A model generated the notes under the pieces. It saw only the letters and a list, made by a program, of their open reading frames with translations, had not been told where the DNA came from and ran no database searches. Below, one piece after another: positions 1 to 12,100 of a stretch of 64,000 nt of DNA (within the stretch, counting starts at the first letter, position 1; each line of letters opens with the position of its first letter). Position numbers and translations under genes: made by a program. This stretch comes from Coprinopsis marcescibilis (taxonomy: Eukaryota > Basidiomycota > Agaricomycetes > Agaricales > Psathyrellaceae), in assembly GCA_004369085.1 (NCBI GenBank), contig ML210207.1, positions 13,899 to 77,898 of the forward strand, given 5' to 3'.

Positions 1-285
1 AGTTCCATTACTCGTCTTACTCAATCACTATTTGAACGCTCGATTCGTCCCAACTTTAGTTTGTTGTGACTTCTCTCACTCACTCCAAGACTACCGAACG
101 ACTAAGGTGTATTATTCGCCTTGCATCGTAACAGCTCCCAGCAAATTTTGTCTCCCCTGTTTATCCCTTTTCCGGTTTCGTTTTGAACTTGAATGTTGCA
201 ATGCACATTCACCAAGCACAGCATTTGTAAGCGGTATGGTTTTTAGTTTTCTTTCCTTTCCATCTGTGGCTGAATCTGTACATAG

Positions 286-537
286 GTACACCTACCATGA
301 GAAGAATTGGAGGGCCTTGGAGAAGTGTTTGGAAAAGTGGGCAGCATTTTATTTGGATAGCGTGTACAAGACTATTGCGTATGTGGCTTACCATTCCTAT
401 GAGCTGTGACTCACATATCTTCTAGACCTACTGTGGGTCTCGATGGTTTCTCCAACGAGAACAACAGCGAAGATGTGGATGAAATCAGTGCAATGGACTT
501 GGACAGTATCGTGGAGAATGGAGTCAACCCCTTCTAA
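286..537 (+). CDS. 3' end of an unidentified gene (last two exons)
   Basis: Two exons can be read at the edge of the window. One runs from about 286 (after acceptor ..acatag at 285) to 378. A 47-nt intron with a strong GTATGT donor at 379 and a ..cttctag acceptor at 425 follows. The last exon runs from 426 to the TAA at 535-537. The frame is kept across the junction, giving ..SVYKTIA|PTVGLDGFSN.. and an acidic tail ending ENGVNPF. A further intron at about 234-285 is possible. The upstream exon is Trp/Lys/Tyr-rich (NWRALEKCLEKW), vaguely like the C-terminal part of hAT-type transposases, but this is too short to assign. The 5' part of the gene lies outside the window or is decayed. Confidence 0.45.
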
Positions 538-1078
538 CAGTCTTTCTCTTCATTCATGCTATATCTCATGCTATTGTCTATTTGCTGTCTTTGCTATGTG
601 CTGTTTGTATACCGTAGTTTATATTCCCAATACCACTAATGTTGCTGTTTCCTATATCTTGTCTGAGGCTGGAGCTGGATTTTCTGTGGCTATAAAGGGT
701 AAAGAGAGAAAATAGGATAATTCTTGCAGGCTCTGAGGGTTCCCTAGGGCAGCCCTGAGAAGCCCTGAGAAGCCCTAGGCTGAACCCCAGAGGTCACTTT
801 GCCCTGAGCGCTTCCCAGGAGCTCTGACACCCTGGCTGCCCGTGGGCACCCGTGAGTATCCACGGAGCTTGTTGGGCAGCCGAGGGAAGATCCTGCTTTT
901 CCTGATGCAGCCGACATACTGCAGCCCTGCACGCTGCCCGAGTCGATGTTGTGGATGGTCGGTGCAGAGTTTGAAGCTTTGAATTTCCAGGCATAATGAA
1001 TTGGAAATATACAGAAAGGAAAGAAGCAAAGTGGCTACGAAGGGGTGCGAACATAGATAGGAATACAATATAATGAAA
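538..1078. other. Intergenic, no gene seen
   Basis: No supported gene. The stretch 720-960 is clearly richer in G+C than its flanks and contains a short direct repeat (cctgagaagc twice near 754-773). It could be a fragment of a repeat element, but it carries no recognisable protein. Confidence 0.4.
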
Positions 1079-4000
1079 TCATACACCAAAATGAACATAG
1101 GGAACCCAAGTGAGAAGCGAATGCTCTGAATTGCCACTTCGCCTCCTCAAGCTCTGGATGGCGTGATGCAAAGCATACGAAGCTCTCGACGCGTCAATCC
1201 CCGCCCCACCCCCAGCCAGAAGATATTCGTAAAAGTCTTTAGCAACCTCGGGCGCTTGGTTGTCACTAATTGACCACATCGTCCCCACAACGCCATGATA
1301 TCCCGCCGCGAGCATACCAGCTGCCAGATGAACTGCCTCTTCCGATAGTTTCTCCTCCCCAGTGCTCGTTTGGCATGCTGACAAGAATGCAAGGTTGGCG
1401 TTCTTCAGTTTCTTTTTGATGATCGTGGATAAGCTGAGAGGGCCATCGTGAAAGTGGAAGCCACTGTAAAGGGGATCGTCCTTGTTTTGAATGGCATGGC
1501 AGGCAAAATGGACATTGTTGTAGTTCTCCATCGACCTCAAGCCCTCCTCGATAGTTGCGGCGCTGCCTTCGAGCATCCGCTCCCGTACTCCACAGCTAGT
1601 GAGCTGTGTCTGGATGGCTCTAACTTCTTCCCTGGTGCCTGGGATTCGAGAGAGCCCGGGTGTGTCCGGCTGGCTCACCATGAATAACCCAGAAGTGTCG
1701 TCAAGGGATGTGAGAGCGTTCTTGACACGGCTGGTGAGTGAAGTGACGGTTGGGGTGTACGATGAGACAGCGTAATCAAAGATTGCATCCGAGTCCTCAT
1801 CATCGTAGATCCCGGCTGAATGGAGAGGGAGGAAAGCCAGTGGACCCGTGGCGCACCACCAGATCCTTGGGAGCTCTGACAAGGACCGGTGTTCATCCAC
1901 CTTGGGACTGTCAAAGGGCAAGTCTATCAAACATAAAATATTAGTTACTCACAGAGAGTGAAGCCGCCATTTCAGGCCCACAATTCCAAACATCATCCCT
2001 TGGTATTTCCACGAAATTCTTCCCAGTAGATCTTTCACATATCGGACGCTTGTGCGAGCGTTCATCATCATCGTTGGCAGTTTCCGATCGTTTCCTTTGC
2101 AATTTACGGCACTGATAATGTTGCCGATTTGTGTGAGCTCGTGGAAAGCAAGATATCAGCTCAATGTGGCTCACCGAAAAACCAAGAGCATCCAGGATTG
2201 GCTTTACAACATCTATCCACAGTGTTGCGAGTATGGAAGCCAAGGTCTCCCCATGTGGCCCTGTGCGTGCCTGTCGAGGTTTGCGATGTTCTCCAATCTC
2301 GCTCCCCTGTACATCCTCTCTCACCCGCATTCCAAACGATCTCAACAGCTCTGTCAAATCTGTGCGCAAAGTCTCCGCCCGTCCGAAGGAGAAACAAGGT
2401 AGTGGGATATGGAACGGCTCCTCGTGACCTGCCATCAGTGCAAGGGCGTCACAGCTGTCTTTGTGAACGTTTATGATGATGATTGGGCCTGTGTCTGGGA
2501 GGTTTTGAAGCAATGACGAGCATGGGGGAGGCATGAGGAAGTTCTCAAAGCCAGGGACAGTGGTTCGAATCGTGGCGAGAACACTGTTCCACTCAGCTGC
2601 CAGCTTTAAATGGGAGAGTGCTTCTTCTGCGGCCGAGACGCTGTCCGATGTTGAAGTTGGAGGACACATTGCCGATTCGCTGGTACGAGAACCGGCAATT
2701 TCGAGTGCCTTCGAGATATCAGAATAGCGATTGGCAAGGCTGGAGTTAACTACCCGCAGGTCATCCAGTGGCGTACGTAGATAGTTGAGCTGGCTCCAGA
2801 CAAGACAGCGGCCCTGTTCAAGCCATTCTAGAGCTTTTTCCGGTCGTTCCAAGGAGCAGGCGGCAGCAGCAGCCAAAAGAGTGAAGGTGGAAATGCTGTG
2901 GAGCGTTGAATGCCGGTGCTGGACTGTCTGTTCAAGGCCTGCTATCACTGGGACAAGTCTGACAGCAGTTTCAAATGCAAGGAGTGTTTCCGGAGAGTCT
3001 GGGAAATGATCATGCGACAGTAGAGCCCACTCTTGGGCAGCATCAAACCTGACTGATGGTGGACCAGCAGAGGAGGTTCCAGCGCGCTTGTAATATGCAA
3101 GTGCTTTGTCGAGGTCGTCGAAGCTCTGGGTGTTGTCAAAGCGAAGACTGAAAGAGCTTCCCAGGTTTCTGAGATACACAGGGAGGTCAGCATGGCCAGG
3201 GGGAGTGAGCTCGACTGCCCTCTGCAGGGACACGATGGATTTGCCAATATCAGGCAGATCACCTGTTCGTTTGAAGCGGCCTCGGAATGAGTTTCCCAGG
3301 TTGTTGAGACGTGCAGGGAGGTCAGCGTGGCCAGGGGGAGTGAGCTCGACTGCTCTCTCCAGCGATGCAATGGCTTTGCCAATATCAGGCAGATCGCCTG
3401 TTCGTTCGAAGCGGGAATTGAATGAGTTTCCCAGGTTGCTGAGACATGCAGGGAGGTCAGCATGGCCAGGGGGAGTCAGCTCGACTGCTCTCTCCAGGGA
3501 TGCGATGGCTTTGCCAATATCAGGCAGATCACCTGTTCGTTCGAAGCGGCTTTGGAATGAGCTTCCCAGGTGATTGAGACCTCGAGAGAGGTCAGCGTGG
3601 CCAGGGGGAGTCAGCTCGACTGCTCTCTCCTGAGATGCGATGGCTTTGCAAATATCAGGCAGATCACCTGTTCGTTCGAAGCGGCTTCGTAACGAGCTTC
3701 CCAGGTTGTGGAGACGTGCAGGGAGGTCAGCGTGGCCAGGGGGAGTGAGCTCGACTGCTCTCTCCAGCGATGCAATGGCTTTGCCAATATCAGGCAGATC
3801 GCCTGTTCGTTCGAAGCGGCAGTGGAATGCGCTCCCCAGGTTGTTGAGACATTCAGGTAGGTCAGCGTGTCCAGGGGGAGTGATCTTGAGTGCTTTCTCC
3901 TGAGATGCGATGGCTTTGCCAATATCAGGCAGATCACCTGTTCGTTCGAAGCGGCTTTGGAATGAGCTTCCCAGGTGATTGAGACCTCGAGAGAGGTCAG

Positions 4001-6819
4001 CGTGGCCAGGGGGAGTCAGCTCGACTGCTCTCTCCTGAGATGCGATGGCTTTGCAAATATCAGGCAGATCACCTGTTCGTTCGAAGCGGCTTCGTAACGA
4101 GCTTCCCAGGTTGTGGAGACGTGCAGGGAGGTCAGCGTGGCCAGGGGGAGTGAGCTCGACTGCTCTCTCCAGCGATGCAATGGCTTTGCCAATATCAGGC
4201 AGATCGCCTGTTCGTTCGAAGCGGGAATTGAATGAGTTTCCCAGGTTGCTGAGACATGCAGGGAGGTCAGCATGGCCAGGGGGAGTCAGCTCGACTGCTC
4301 TCTCCAGGGATGCGATGGCTTTGCCAATATCAGGCAGACCACCTGTTCGGTCGAAGCGGCCTTGGAACGAGCATCCCAGGCTGCTGAGAATGAGAGGTAG
4401 TTCAGCATGTCCAGGGGGAGTGAGCTCGACTGCTCTCTCCAGCAATGCAATGGCTTTTCCAATATCAGGCAGATCGCCTGTTCGTTGGAAGCGGCGATGG
4501 AACGAGCTTCCCAGGTTGCTGAGATGTCCAGGGAGGTCAGAATGGCCAGGGGGAGTCAGCTCGACTGCTCTCTCCAGGGATGCGATGGCTTTGCCAATAT
4601 CAGGCAGATCACCTGTTCGTTGGAAGCGGCAGTGGAGCGAGCTTCCCAGGTTGCTGAGAATTGCAGGGAGGTTAACGTGGCCAGGGGGAGTGAGCTCGAC
4701 TGCCCTCTGCAGGGACACGATGGATTTGCCAATATCAGGCAGATCACCTGTTCGTTTGAAGCGGCTTTGGAATGAGATTCCCAGGTTGCTGAGACGCGCA
4801 GGGAGGTAAGCGTGTTCAGGGGGAGTAAGCATGACTGCTTTCTCCTGGGATGCGATGGCTTTGCCAATATCAGGCAGATCGCCTGTTCGTTCGAAGCGGC
4901 AGTGGAATGCGCTCCCCAGGTTGTTGAGACATTCAGGTAGGTCAGCGTGTCCAGGGGGAGTGATCTTGAGTGCTTTCTCCTGAGATGCGATGGCTTTGCC
5001 AATATCAGGCAGATCACCTGTTCGTTCGAAGCGGCTTTGGAATGAGCTTCCCAGGTGATTGAGACCTCGAGAGAGGTCAGCGTGGCCAGGGGGAGTCAGC
5101 TCGACTGCTCTCTCCTGAGATGCGATGGCTTTGCAAATATCAGGCAGATCACCTGTTCGTTCGAAGCGGCTTCGTAACGAGCTTCCCAGGTTGTGGAGAC
5201 GTGCAGGGAGGTCAGCGTGGCCAGGGGGAGTGAGCTCGACTGCTCTCTCCAGCGATGCAATGGCTTTGCCAATATCAGGCAGATCGCCTGTTCGTTCGAA
5301 GCGGGAATTGAATGAGTTTCCCAGGTTGCTGAGACATGCAGGGAGGTCAGCATGGCCAGGGGGAGTCAGCTCGACTGCTCTCTCCAGGGATGCGATGGCT
5401 TTGCCAATATCAGGCAGACCACCTGTTCGGTCGAAGCGGCCTTGGAACGAGCATCCCAGGCTGCTGAGAATGAGAGGTAGTTCAGCATGTCCAGGGGGAG
5501 TGAGCTCGACTGCTCTCTCCAGCAATGCAATGGCTTTTCCAATATCAGGCAGATCGCCTGTTCGTTGGAAGCGGCGATGGAACGAGCTTCCCAGGTTGCT
5601 GAGATGTCCAGGGAGGTCAGAATGGCCAGGGGGAGTCAGCTCGACTGCTCTCTCCAGGGATGCGATGGCTTTGCCAATATCAGGCAGATCACCTGTTCTT
5701 TCGAAGCGGCGAGAGAACGAGACTCCCAGGCCGCTTAAATGTGCAGGGAGGTCACTGTCGGTAGGGGGAGTGAGTAACACGACCTGCCTAAATATCTTTA
5801 TTGCCCCCTCGATATCATCCTGCACCCCAGTTGCCTCAAAGTTCTGTAGAAGCAGGTATCCGAGGTTGGACATCAGAACAAGGAAGGACGCATGCCAAGG
5901 AGAAGTGAGCCCGATGGCTCTCCTTAGTTCCCTAATTTCTTCCTCTATTTTTGATGGGCTTCGTGTGCGAGGCGGGTTGGACCCGTTCAGAAACACTGTA
6001 TGGGGCACCGTAAGCCTCTCATTTGCTCCACTGATCGCAAACCAGTTACCTTCATCTCCCTTGCCAGAAGAGGTCCTGCATATCTCACGTACATCCCACG
6101 ATAAACTCAACTTGAGCTCATCCTCCCCATTCCCCATCTCCTGGACAAAACCTACATCATAATATTGATTAAGCTGAAGCGTCTTTCAGAGATGAAGGTA
6201 AAATGCTTACTGCTCGATGCGGTGCGACCCTGTAACACTTGCAACCCGGCCAAGTCCAGATGCGCGTAGCACATAGTATCTTGATCCATGAATCTCGCAA
6301 TGATTGTGAGGGCATCAGTTCCCGTTGGCCTTCGAAAATACTATAAGTCTCCGCATGGATGAATGGCAGTTATCACTCACAGTTCAATAGATCTTTTGAT
6401 TGTCCATCGTGTCTGTGTGACTTTTGACAACGGATATCGTATACCGTAGCCCGGGTCAAGGCCAAAGATAACGATTTCGATGATGTTCAGAGATGAATGG
6501 TCGCCATGAGTGTCTGTACACTCAACAGCAACATCTGGTGCGTCAATCAACGTCAGTGACTATAGAGCAGTGGAGAGGGGAGTCCCGCATGCCTGCCAGA
6601 TACAATTTGCTAGAATAGAGAAGTCAGCGAGTGGATGCTTTGGAAGAGGTCGTTTGTCCCACCTTTGAACGGTTTGAGTGCCAGTTCGTAGATTCCTGTG
6701 AGGGCTTTTTCAGCGTAACTGTATTCGTGGAAGAAAGGAATTACTAACAGTCTCGCATTCATGGTGTAGTCTGAGGGCAACTCAAATGAATTTTGAATTC
6801 GCAGTGAGGGTAGGAACAA
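1079..6819 (-). CDS. TPR-CHAT protein (caspase-like CHAT protease with a tetratricopeptide array)
   Basis: Read right to left, several small 5' exons (about 6819-6150) lead into a long exon (about 6137-1990) and a 3' exon ending at TGA 1079-1081. The 5' exons end at clear donors (for example GTGAGT after TIKRSIEL, acceptor ..cttatag). The long exon encodes about 19 repeats of 45 residues, consensus RTGDLPDIGKAIASLERAVE followed by LTPPGHADLPARLSNLG, a TPR-type helix-turn-helix. The C-terminal exon is a CHAT domain: WWCATGPLAFLPLHSAG, the catalytic His in VHFACHA, the catalytic Cys in FLSACQT, then AAGMLAAGYHGVVGTMWSI. CHAT domains are caspase/separase-like Cys peptidases; in fungi such TPR fusions are abundant and often discussed in relation to cell death or non-self recognition. 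The role here is inference. The junction near 1925-2150 is unresolved: TPR-linker ..LDALGFSV should meet PKVDEHRS, but several donor/acceptor choices differ in phase. The first exon and start ATG are tentative. Confidence 0.8.
3181..5760 (-). repeat. 135-bp coding tandem repeat array with recent higher-order duplications
   Basis: Motif ttgccaatatcaggcag recurs every 135 bp, equal to 45 codons of the TPR array. Within it, 3775-4618 and 4855-5698 (offset 1080 bp, eight repeats) look identical base for base over 844 bp. A block at about 3499-3820 is also repeated at 3904-4225 (offset 405 bp, three repeats) and again at 4984-5305. All offsets are multiples of 135, so the reading frame is preserved. 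Confidence 0.9.
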
Positions 6820-7110
6820 TGCTGTTGGGAAGTGGAAAGGGAAGTGGAAGGGTCAGGAATTCGAGCAAACGGAACCTCCTTAATAGCGCCAATTGAACGT
6901 CGTGGACATGCAGCCTTCGTACAGGTTCGATCTATGAGCTGCACACCCTGCCTGCACACCTCTTGGAGCTCGCCAGGCGTCATTAACTGAATGCGGGTAC
7001 AGCCTGAGGTCTGAGGCAGTCCTTCGGGTCTCTAATTCGTCTATTAGGAGCTGCCTTGTTGCTGCCTCGACCGAACGAGGTCTTAAGCCTCGTGTCATTG
7101 ACTTAATTGA
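6820..7110. other. Region upstream of the TPR-CHAT gene
   Basis: Probable promoter/5' leader of the TPR-CHAT gene. I see no convincing gene or clear TATA box here. Confidence 0.3.
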
Positions 7111-7149
7111 CATGAGGCTTGTTATGGGTTACCGAATGCAGCATTCTCA

Positions 7150-7545
7150 GGCTCCCTCATGGTAAGTGCGTGGTATCAATACAAAGGTCAAGGCAAGGGT
7201 ATGTAGCGATACTTTTGGGTATAATCGTATTTTTCCTCAATTTATCGCTCTGTGGGTCTTTAGAGTGAGTGGGAGCGCCGAGTTCAGCATCTATGTGAAA
7301 CTGGTCGACTGGTTTTAATCCTATGCGTTGCAAGATCTCGGTATCGTTGGGTAAATGAACGGGGTCAAAGATGGTTTTGGCTTAGACGAGGTCTGTGCGA
7401 TGGATATGAGGGCCTGTATTCCATTTATGCACGTCCACTTACCCCATTCTCTAGCACCGGGAATACTATCACAGAGATAAGCGCCGTGCCGGATGTATAC
7501 GGTAGAGGCTGCTGTGCGATCGATAACTCGGTTGGGTCCCACTGA
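7150..7545 (-). other. Possible gene fragment, unidentified
   Basis: Two coding-like stretches face left. One, about 7545-7440, reads GPNRVIDRTAASTVYIRHG..AREW and ends at a good donor (gtaagtggac). The other, about 7385-7160, is open for roughly 70 codons (TIFDPVHLPNDTEILQRIG.. to a TGA near 7158). A cgcacag acceptor at about 7390 could join them, but the frames do not match without a further intron or a frame break. No start codon or family was recognised. It may be a decayed gene or the end of a gene with other exons. Confidence 0.25.
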
Positions 7546-7559
7546 ATGTCAAAGACCCA

Positions 7560-9149
7560 TTAAAACCGATTGAGCCCAATACAACCCAAATATGCGGCCC
7601 TTCATTCCAGGATTTACAGCGCTACGCATTATATAGGTCGTATACTAATGATGTCCACGCGACTGGTCTATCAGAACATGCACAGCGATTGCTGTTGCAT
7701 CAGCCACGATTCCTCCATCTGGTTTAAGCGTGAGGGCACAAATAGAAGCAGTTGACCTGTGTCCGACACACCTTCACATGAATCGCATCGACAAGTACCC
7801 GTATCCTCCTTGCGTTGGTCGACTATCATTCAAGCTGGCATCTTCTCTAGACCTAGCGTCCAGCTTTCGCGCAAGGTTGTGCCACTTGGATATCACCTAT
7901 AGTGTCAAGAAATTGCGAAAGCACGCCAAATTAGCATGACAGGGCCGATTGTGAAGACTACGAGTTGGACAATTTGTATGATTTGGATGAGTAGTCTTAT
8001 TACATTGGGATTTGTTCGTTTTGGACTGTCAAAAACTGCGTGCTCGTTCCATCGAGGTGCTACAGGCAGTCAAGTAAAGCTTGACCTCACCGTTCACGAG
8101 TCTTGCCATATTTTAACAGTAGGTATGCAGCATCTCCATGGAACCGCCTCAAATAGACTACAATTCTGATGGTAAGTCCATGACAGACATGAAAACTGCA
8201 AATTTGTCCCAGGCAAGGTACTGGTATGCGCAAAACTGAGGGTTGTTGCACAAGTACGGACAAAATCATAATTTTGTATCAGGAAACCGAACAAGCCGAC
8301 GACATTACCATAAAGGATCAAGGTTGCAAAGATCCTGTTGCACCTCCCTCAATCAGCCGGCGCACGTCGTAAGCAAGATGCAATGCGCGAAAACACAATG
8401 TCATGACCAAGGCTCATACAGGAAGGTGAGATAAATTTCCAAGTGGTCGTGCATTACGACGAACAGAACCGTCTATCGTCTGCCACTCTCTTCCCATCAA
8501 GGGTCCATCCTACTCGCTCGAAACAATACCTCTCAGTTGGCGCAGACCTGAATGAACTTTTCCATGGCACAGGTGTGAATATTTACCAAAGGGATGGGTT
8601 TGCCCACAGTAGAAACCAAGGACTGTGCTTTCACCAATATCGATGATAATTTTATATCCTGCAACGAAAGCGATATTTCTTCCAAGTACCAAGATGAAGT
8701 CAAAGATTGATTTCCTATCGATCGATTTCGGGCTAATTCTATGTAAGTAGGGTCGTGTGTTTGTGTTTCTATTCATTGTACAGGAAGTAAGATACGAGCC
8801 GTTTCCGATAGACATGAGGTATGTAAGTATATATTGCGCGTGTTTGTTAGTGCTTCGTATGCTGGCAGACAAGTCAAATATGCAACAGGACAAAAAAAAA
8901 AGGAATCGAGAACAATAGACAACTCTAAATAGCAATCCAACCAATGTCCACGCACGCGATCGAAGAAGGAGCAAGAAACGGAAAAAGGAGATAAACCCAA
9001 AATACACAAATCCTCCATCCCTTTCATCCCCGTCTTGCTGTAAGCATGGCCATGCTTACTCGCCAACGCCGTTTGATCTTATCTTATCTATCGAGTAATC
9101 TTATCTTAGATCAGGTGACAGCAAGGACATTTTCTTCTGTCCCTCGTAG
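7560..9149. other. Gene-poor stretch
   Basis: Only short open frames on both strands. The longest is a 165-codon frame on the minus strand at 8510-9007 with a hydrophobic, Cys/Phe-rich start and no recognisable domain or splice pattern. I see no supported gene, structural RNA or simple repeat. Confidence 0.3.
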
Positions 9150-12100
9150 TCAGTCGGGATCCTTCTTACCACCTGTCCTCGACGTCCCTGTTAGTAGTCT
9201 CTGTCCTAGACGAATACACACTGGTTCTATCAAGCTCGGAACCGACCCTCGGTGAGGCTTGCCAACAACACGGCAGCCTTCCACTTGCACTCCCGCTCCA
9301 TCGTTCCACCCCCCAGCACCTGCATCAGAAACAGTAGCCGACAAAGGCGTAGACGCTCCCGACCCAGCCCCCAAGCTCCCACTCTTAAAAGTCGGGTTGA
9401 GGGGCGACACGATGGGGTACCGCGTCTGCTGGTCGTACGACGACGACAGGCGGCGCGAGGCGCGTGGCGAGTGCGTGGGCGAGCTGCTGGCGGACTGGGT
9501 TGGAGCGAGGTTGGGGTACCTGAACGAGGGCTTCGCAGCGTTCGGTTCGTCCACGCCGTTGGCATTGGCATTGGCATTGGAAGGAAGCCGAGGAATGTCG
9601 GGCACGGTCGGGCTCGTATCGGGGGGACCCTTATCCGTTCACGACGACCAACATCGTCGTAGGCTCTAGGTCGGGCGTAGCGCTGCTGCCCATGTCCATA
9701 CCCATCCCCATCCCCATCCCCGTTCCTACAACCATACCCGTGCCCATGCCCATACCGATACCCACATTCGCAATGGCATTCGCAGAGGAAGACGAAGACG
9801 AAGAGGCAGCTACGAGCGTAGCAGTCGACCTCCGCCGCGTGGACGGGTACCGCGAGAGCTGGTCCGTGCCCTCCCCCCCAACCACGCCCATCTCAAGCTC
9901 TTCAGCCGCCAGAATCGTGGAGCGCGCCGCATTACCGCGGCGGTAGCGCCTTCTGCCCTTGTCCGTGTCGTCGTACGCCGTTTCTGTTGTGCCGTAGCAT
10001 TCAGCTTCGCCACCGCCGTACCCTCCTCCTCCCACTCCCACTCCCATACCCACACCTAACCCTACACCCCCACCTCCCAACTCATGCAAAGGCACATTCG
10101 TAAACGGCGGTAAAGGCGGGACGTCCCCATCACCAGCAGCAGCGTCTTCCACAGACCTACTCCTCCCCTTCCTCCCCCCGCTCAACGTGCGCAAGAGTCT
10201 GGTTGGTATCGAGGGCTTTTTGGTCTCTTTCTGGGTTTTGTTTAATTTGTTGGGTTTACTTGGGTTGTTGGATTTGGAGGACTTCGATGATTTTGATGAT
10301 TTGGAGGTGAGGGAAAGGGAGGATGCGTTGGTGTGGGTTGTTGATGCCGAGACGGGTGGGGTTGTTGATGCGGATGCCGAGGCGGGCGGGGAAGAGAATG
10401 ACGTCCTGGACGCGTTGCGCGATTTCGGGATGGGGATGGACGTCGTCGATGCGTTGCGCGATTTCGTTGTCGGTCCGTAGTTTCCATTTCCATTTCCACT
10501 ACCATATCCATATCCGTTTCCGTTTCCATTTACATTTCCACTGCCGGTTCCACCTCCATCTAGCGACACCACCGCACCACCACCCGACACCCCGGGCACA
10601 ACAACTGGCACACGAGCAAACGTCAGCGTCTCCTGGTCGAACACGTACTCGTCCACCAAGCCTATCGCCAATGCCTGCGCCTGTGCATTCCCATTCCGCC
10701 CAGCAGACATACAGCCATACGCGTCCGGGGGCATCGAATGGCGAGCTTGAGACCGAGGTTGCGGCTGATGTTGAGCTTGATCTCGATCTTGAGCTTGAGG
10801 CTGGGGTTGGGAGAAAGAGACCCCGCTCATAGCAGCGACGTATACGTCCCACCCGCGTGGCGGCCACCCATCGTCGTCTTCGTTGGCTATCACATCCCCA
10901 GCAGCACCCCCGTCCACAGCCACACCACCACCAACGTGCGATTCCCAGCCCCATACAGAATACGGAGGATCAGAGTGAACTGCTCCTCCTCGTATCTCTC
11001 CTTGTATCCTTCCCATCCTTCCTCGTACCTCCCCCACCTCTTGCGCACCCAACCCCAAACCCACATCCACACCCACCCCAAACTCGCCCCCCAAATCCAT
11101 CCTCGGCAAATGCGCATCATGCAACCAGCGACGTATACGTCCCACCCGCGTGGTGGCCACCCGTCGTCGTCGTTGGCTACCACATCCCCAGTAGCATCCC
11201 CGTCCGCAGCCACAGCCACAACATCTCCATAACCACCACCGCCAACTTGCGATTCCCAGCCCCCCGCAAAGTCCGGAGCAGAGTGGACTGCTCCTCCTCC
11301 TCGTACCTCTCCTTGTACCCCTCCTTGTGCCTCTCCCCTTCCAACGTCACCCCCCACCTCCACATCCTCCCGCGCACCCAACCCCAAACCCACATCAACA
11401 CCAACCCCAAACTCGCCCCCCAAATCCATCCTCGGCAAATGCGCATAATGCAACCCCAACTCTTCCTGCCTCTGCCTCCTCACCCACCACTTCTCGCGCA
11501 TATCTCCTCGTGAATTTCTTTCGCTTGGATAATCGCTCGAGGAATGTCCATCCAAACTCTTCGACTTTTGTTTCTGTTTAGGGTGTTTCGGGATGGGTGA
11601 AAGGGATAGGGAAGGGGTAGTCGAGGCTTGATGATGCTGCTCCCTCCATGAGGCTTTATCCGTCGTCCACCGAGTTTGCCAGGTTAGTTTGTCTTGTCCT
11701 TCCTCCTCCTGTTCTTGTCTTTCTTGTCGCTCCTCTTGTCTTTCGTCTTCCTGACCATACGATCTTCCCCCTCCACGACCTTCATGCGTCCCTTCGACCT
11801 CCCCGGGCGCAGAGACAGATACCGCACGTCGCGTTCTAGCCGTACCAGTTGTCCCAGTCGTGGCACCAGTAGTAGCACCAACGGACCGACTCTTCACATG
11901 CCCAAACCCCAACGCAAGGCCCAACGAGCCCCCCGGGTCGTTCCTGGTCCTCGCCCCGCTCCTGCTTTTGTTTTTGCTTGGAGTCGAGTTTGGGCTTGCA
12001 TTTACACCCGCTCCTACACCTCCACCTCCACCTAAACCTACACCCACACTAACCCTCGACCCAACAACAACAGGACTACTCACACCGCGATTCTTCAAAA

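Noticed and set aside
3181..5760. Regularly spaced repeats resembling a CRISPR array
   Set aside because: The 135-bp units are coding TPR repeats without unique spacers, in a eukaryotic genome.
4045..6162. Long plus-strand open frames with ALPISGRSPVRSKR-type repeats
   Set aside because: Antisense shadows of the 135-bp TPR repeats; because the period is a multiple of three, all frames tend to stay open.
10857..11513. Pro/His-rich plus-strand frames
   Set aside because: Antisense of the Gly/Val-rich minus-strand exon and its tandem duplication.
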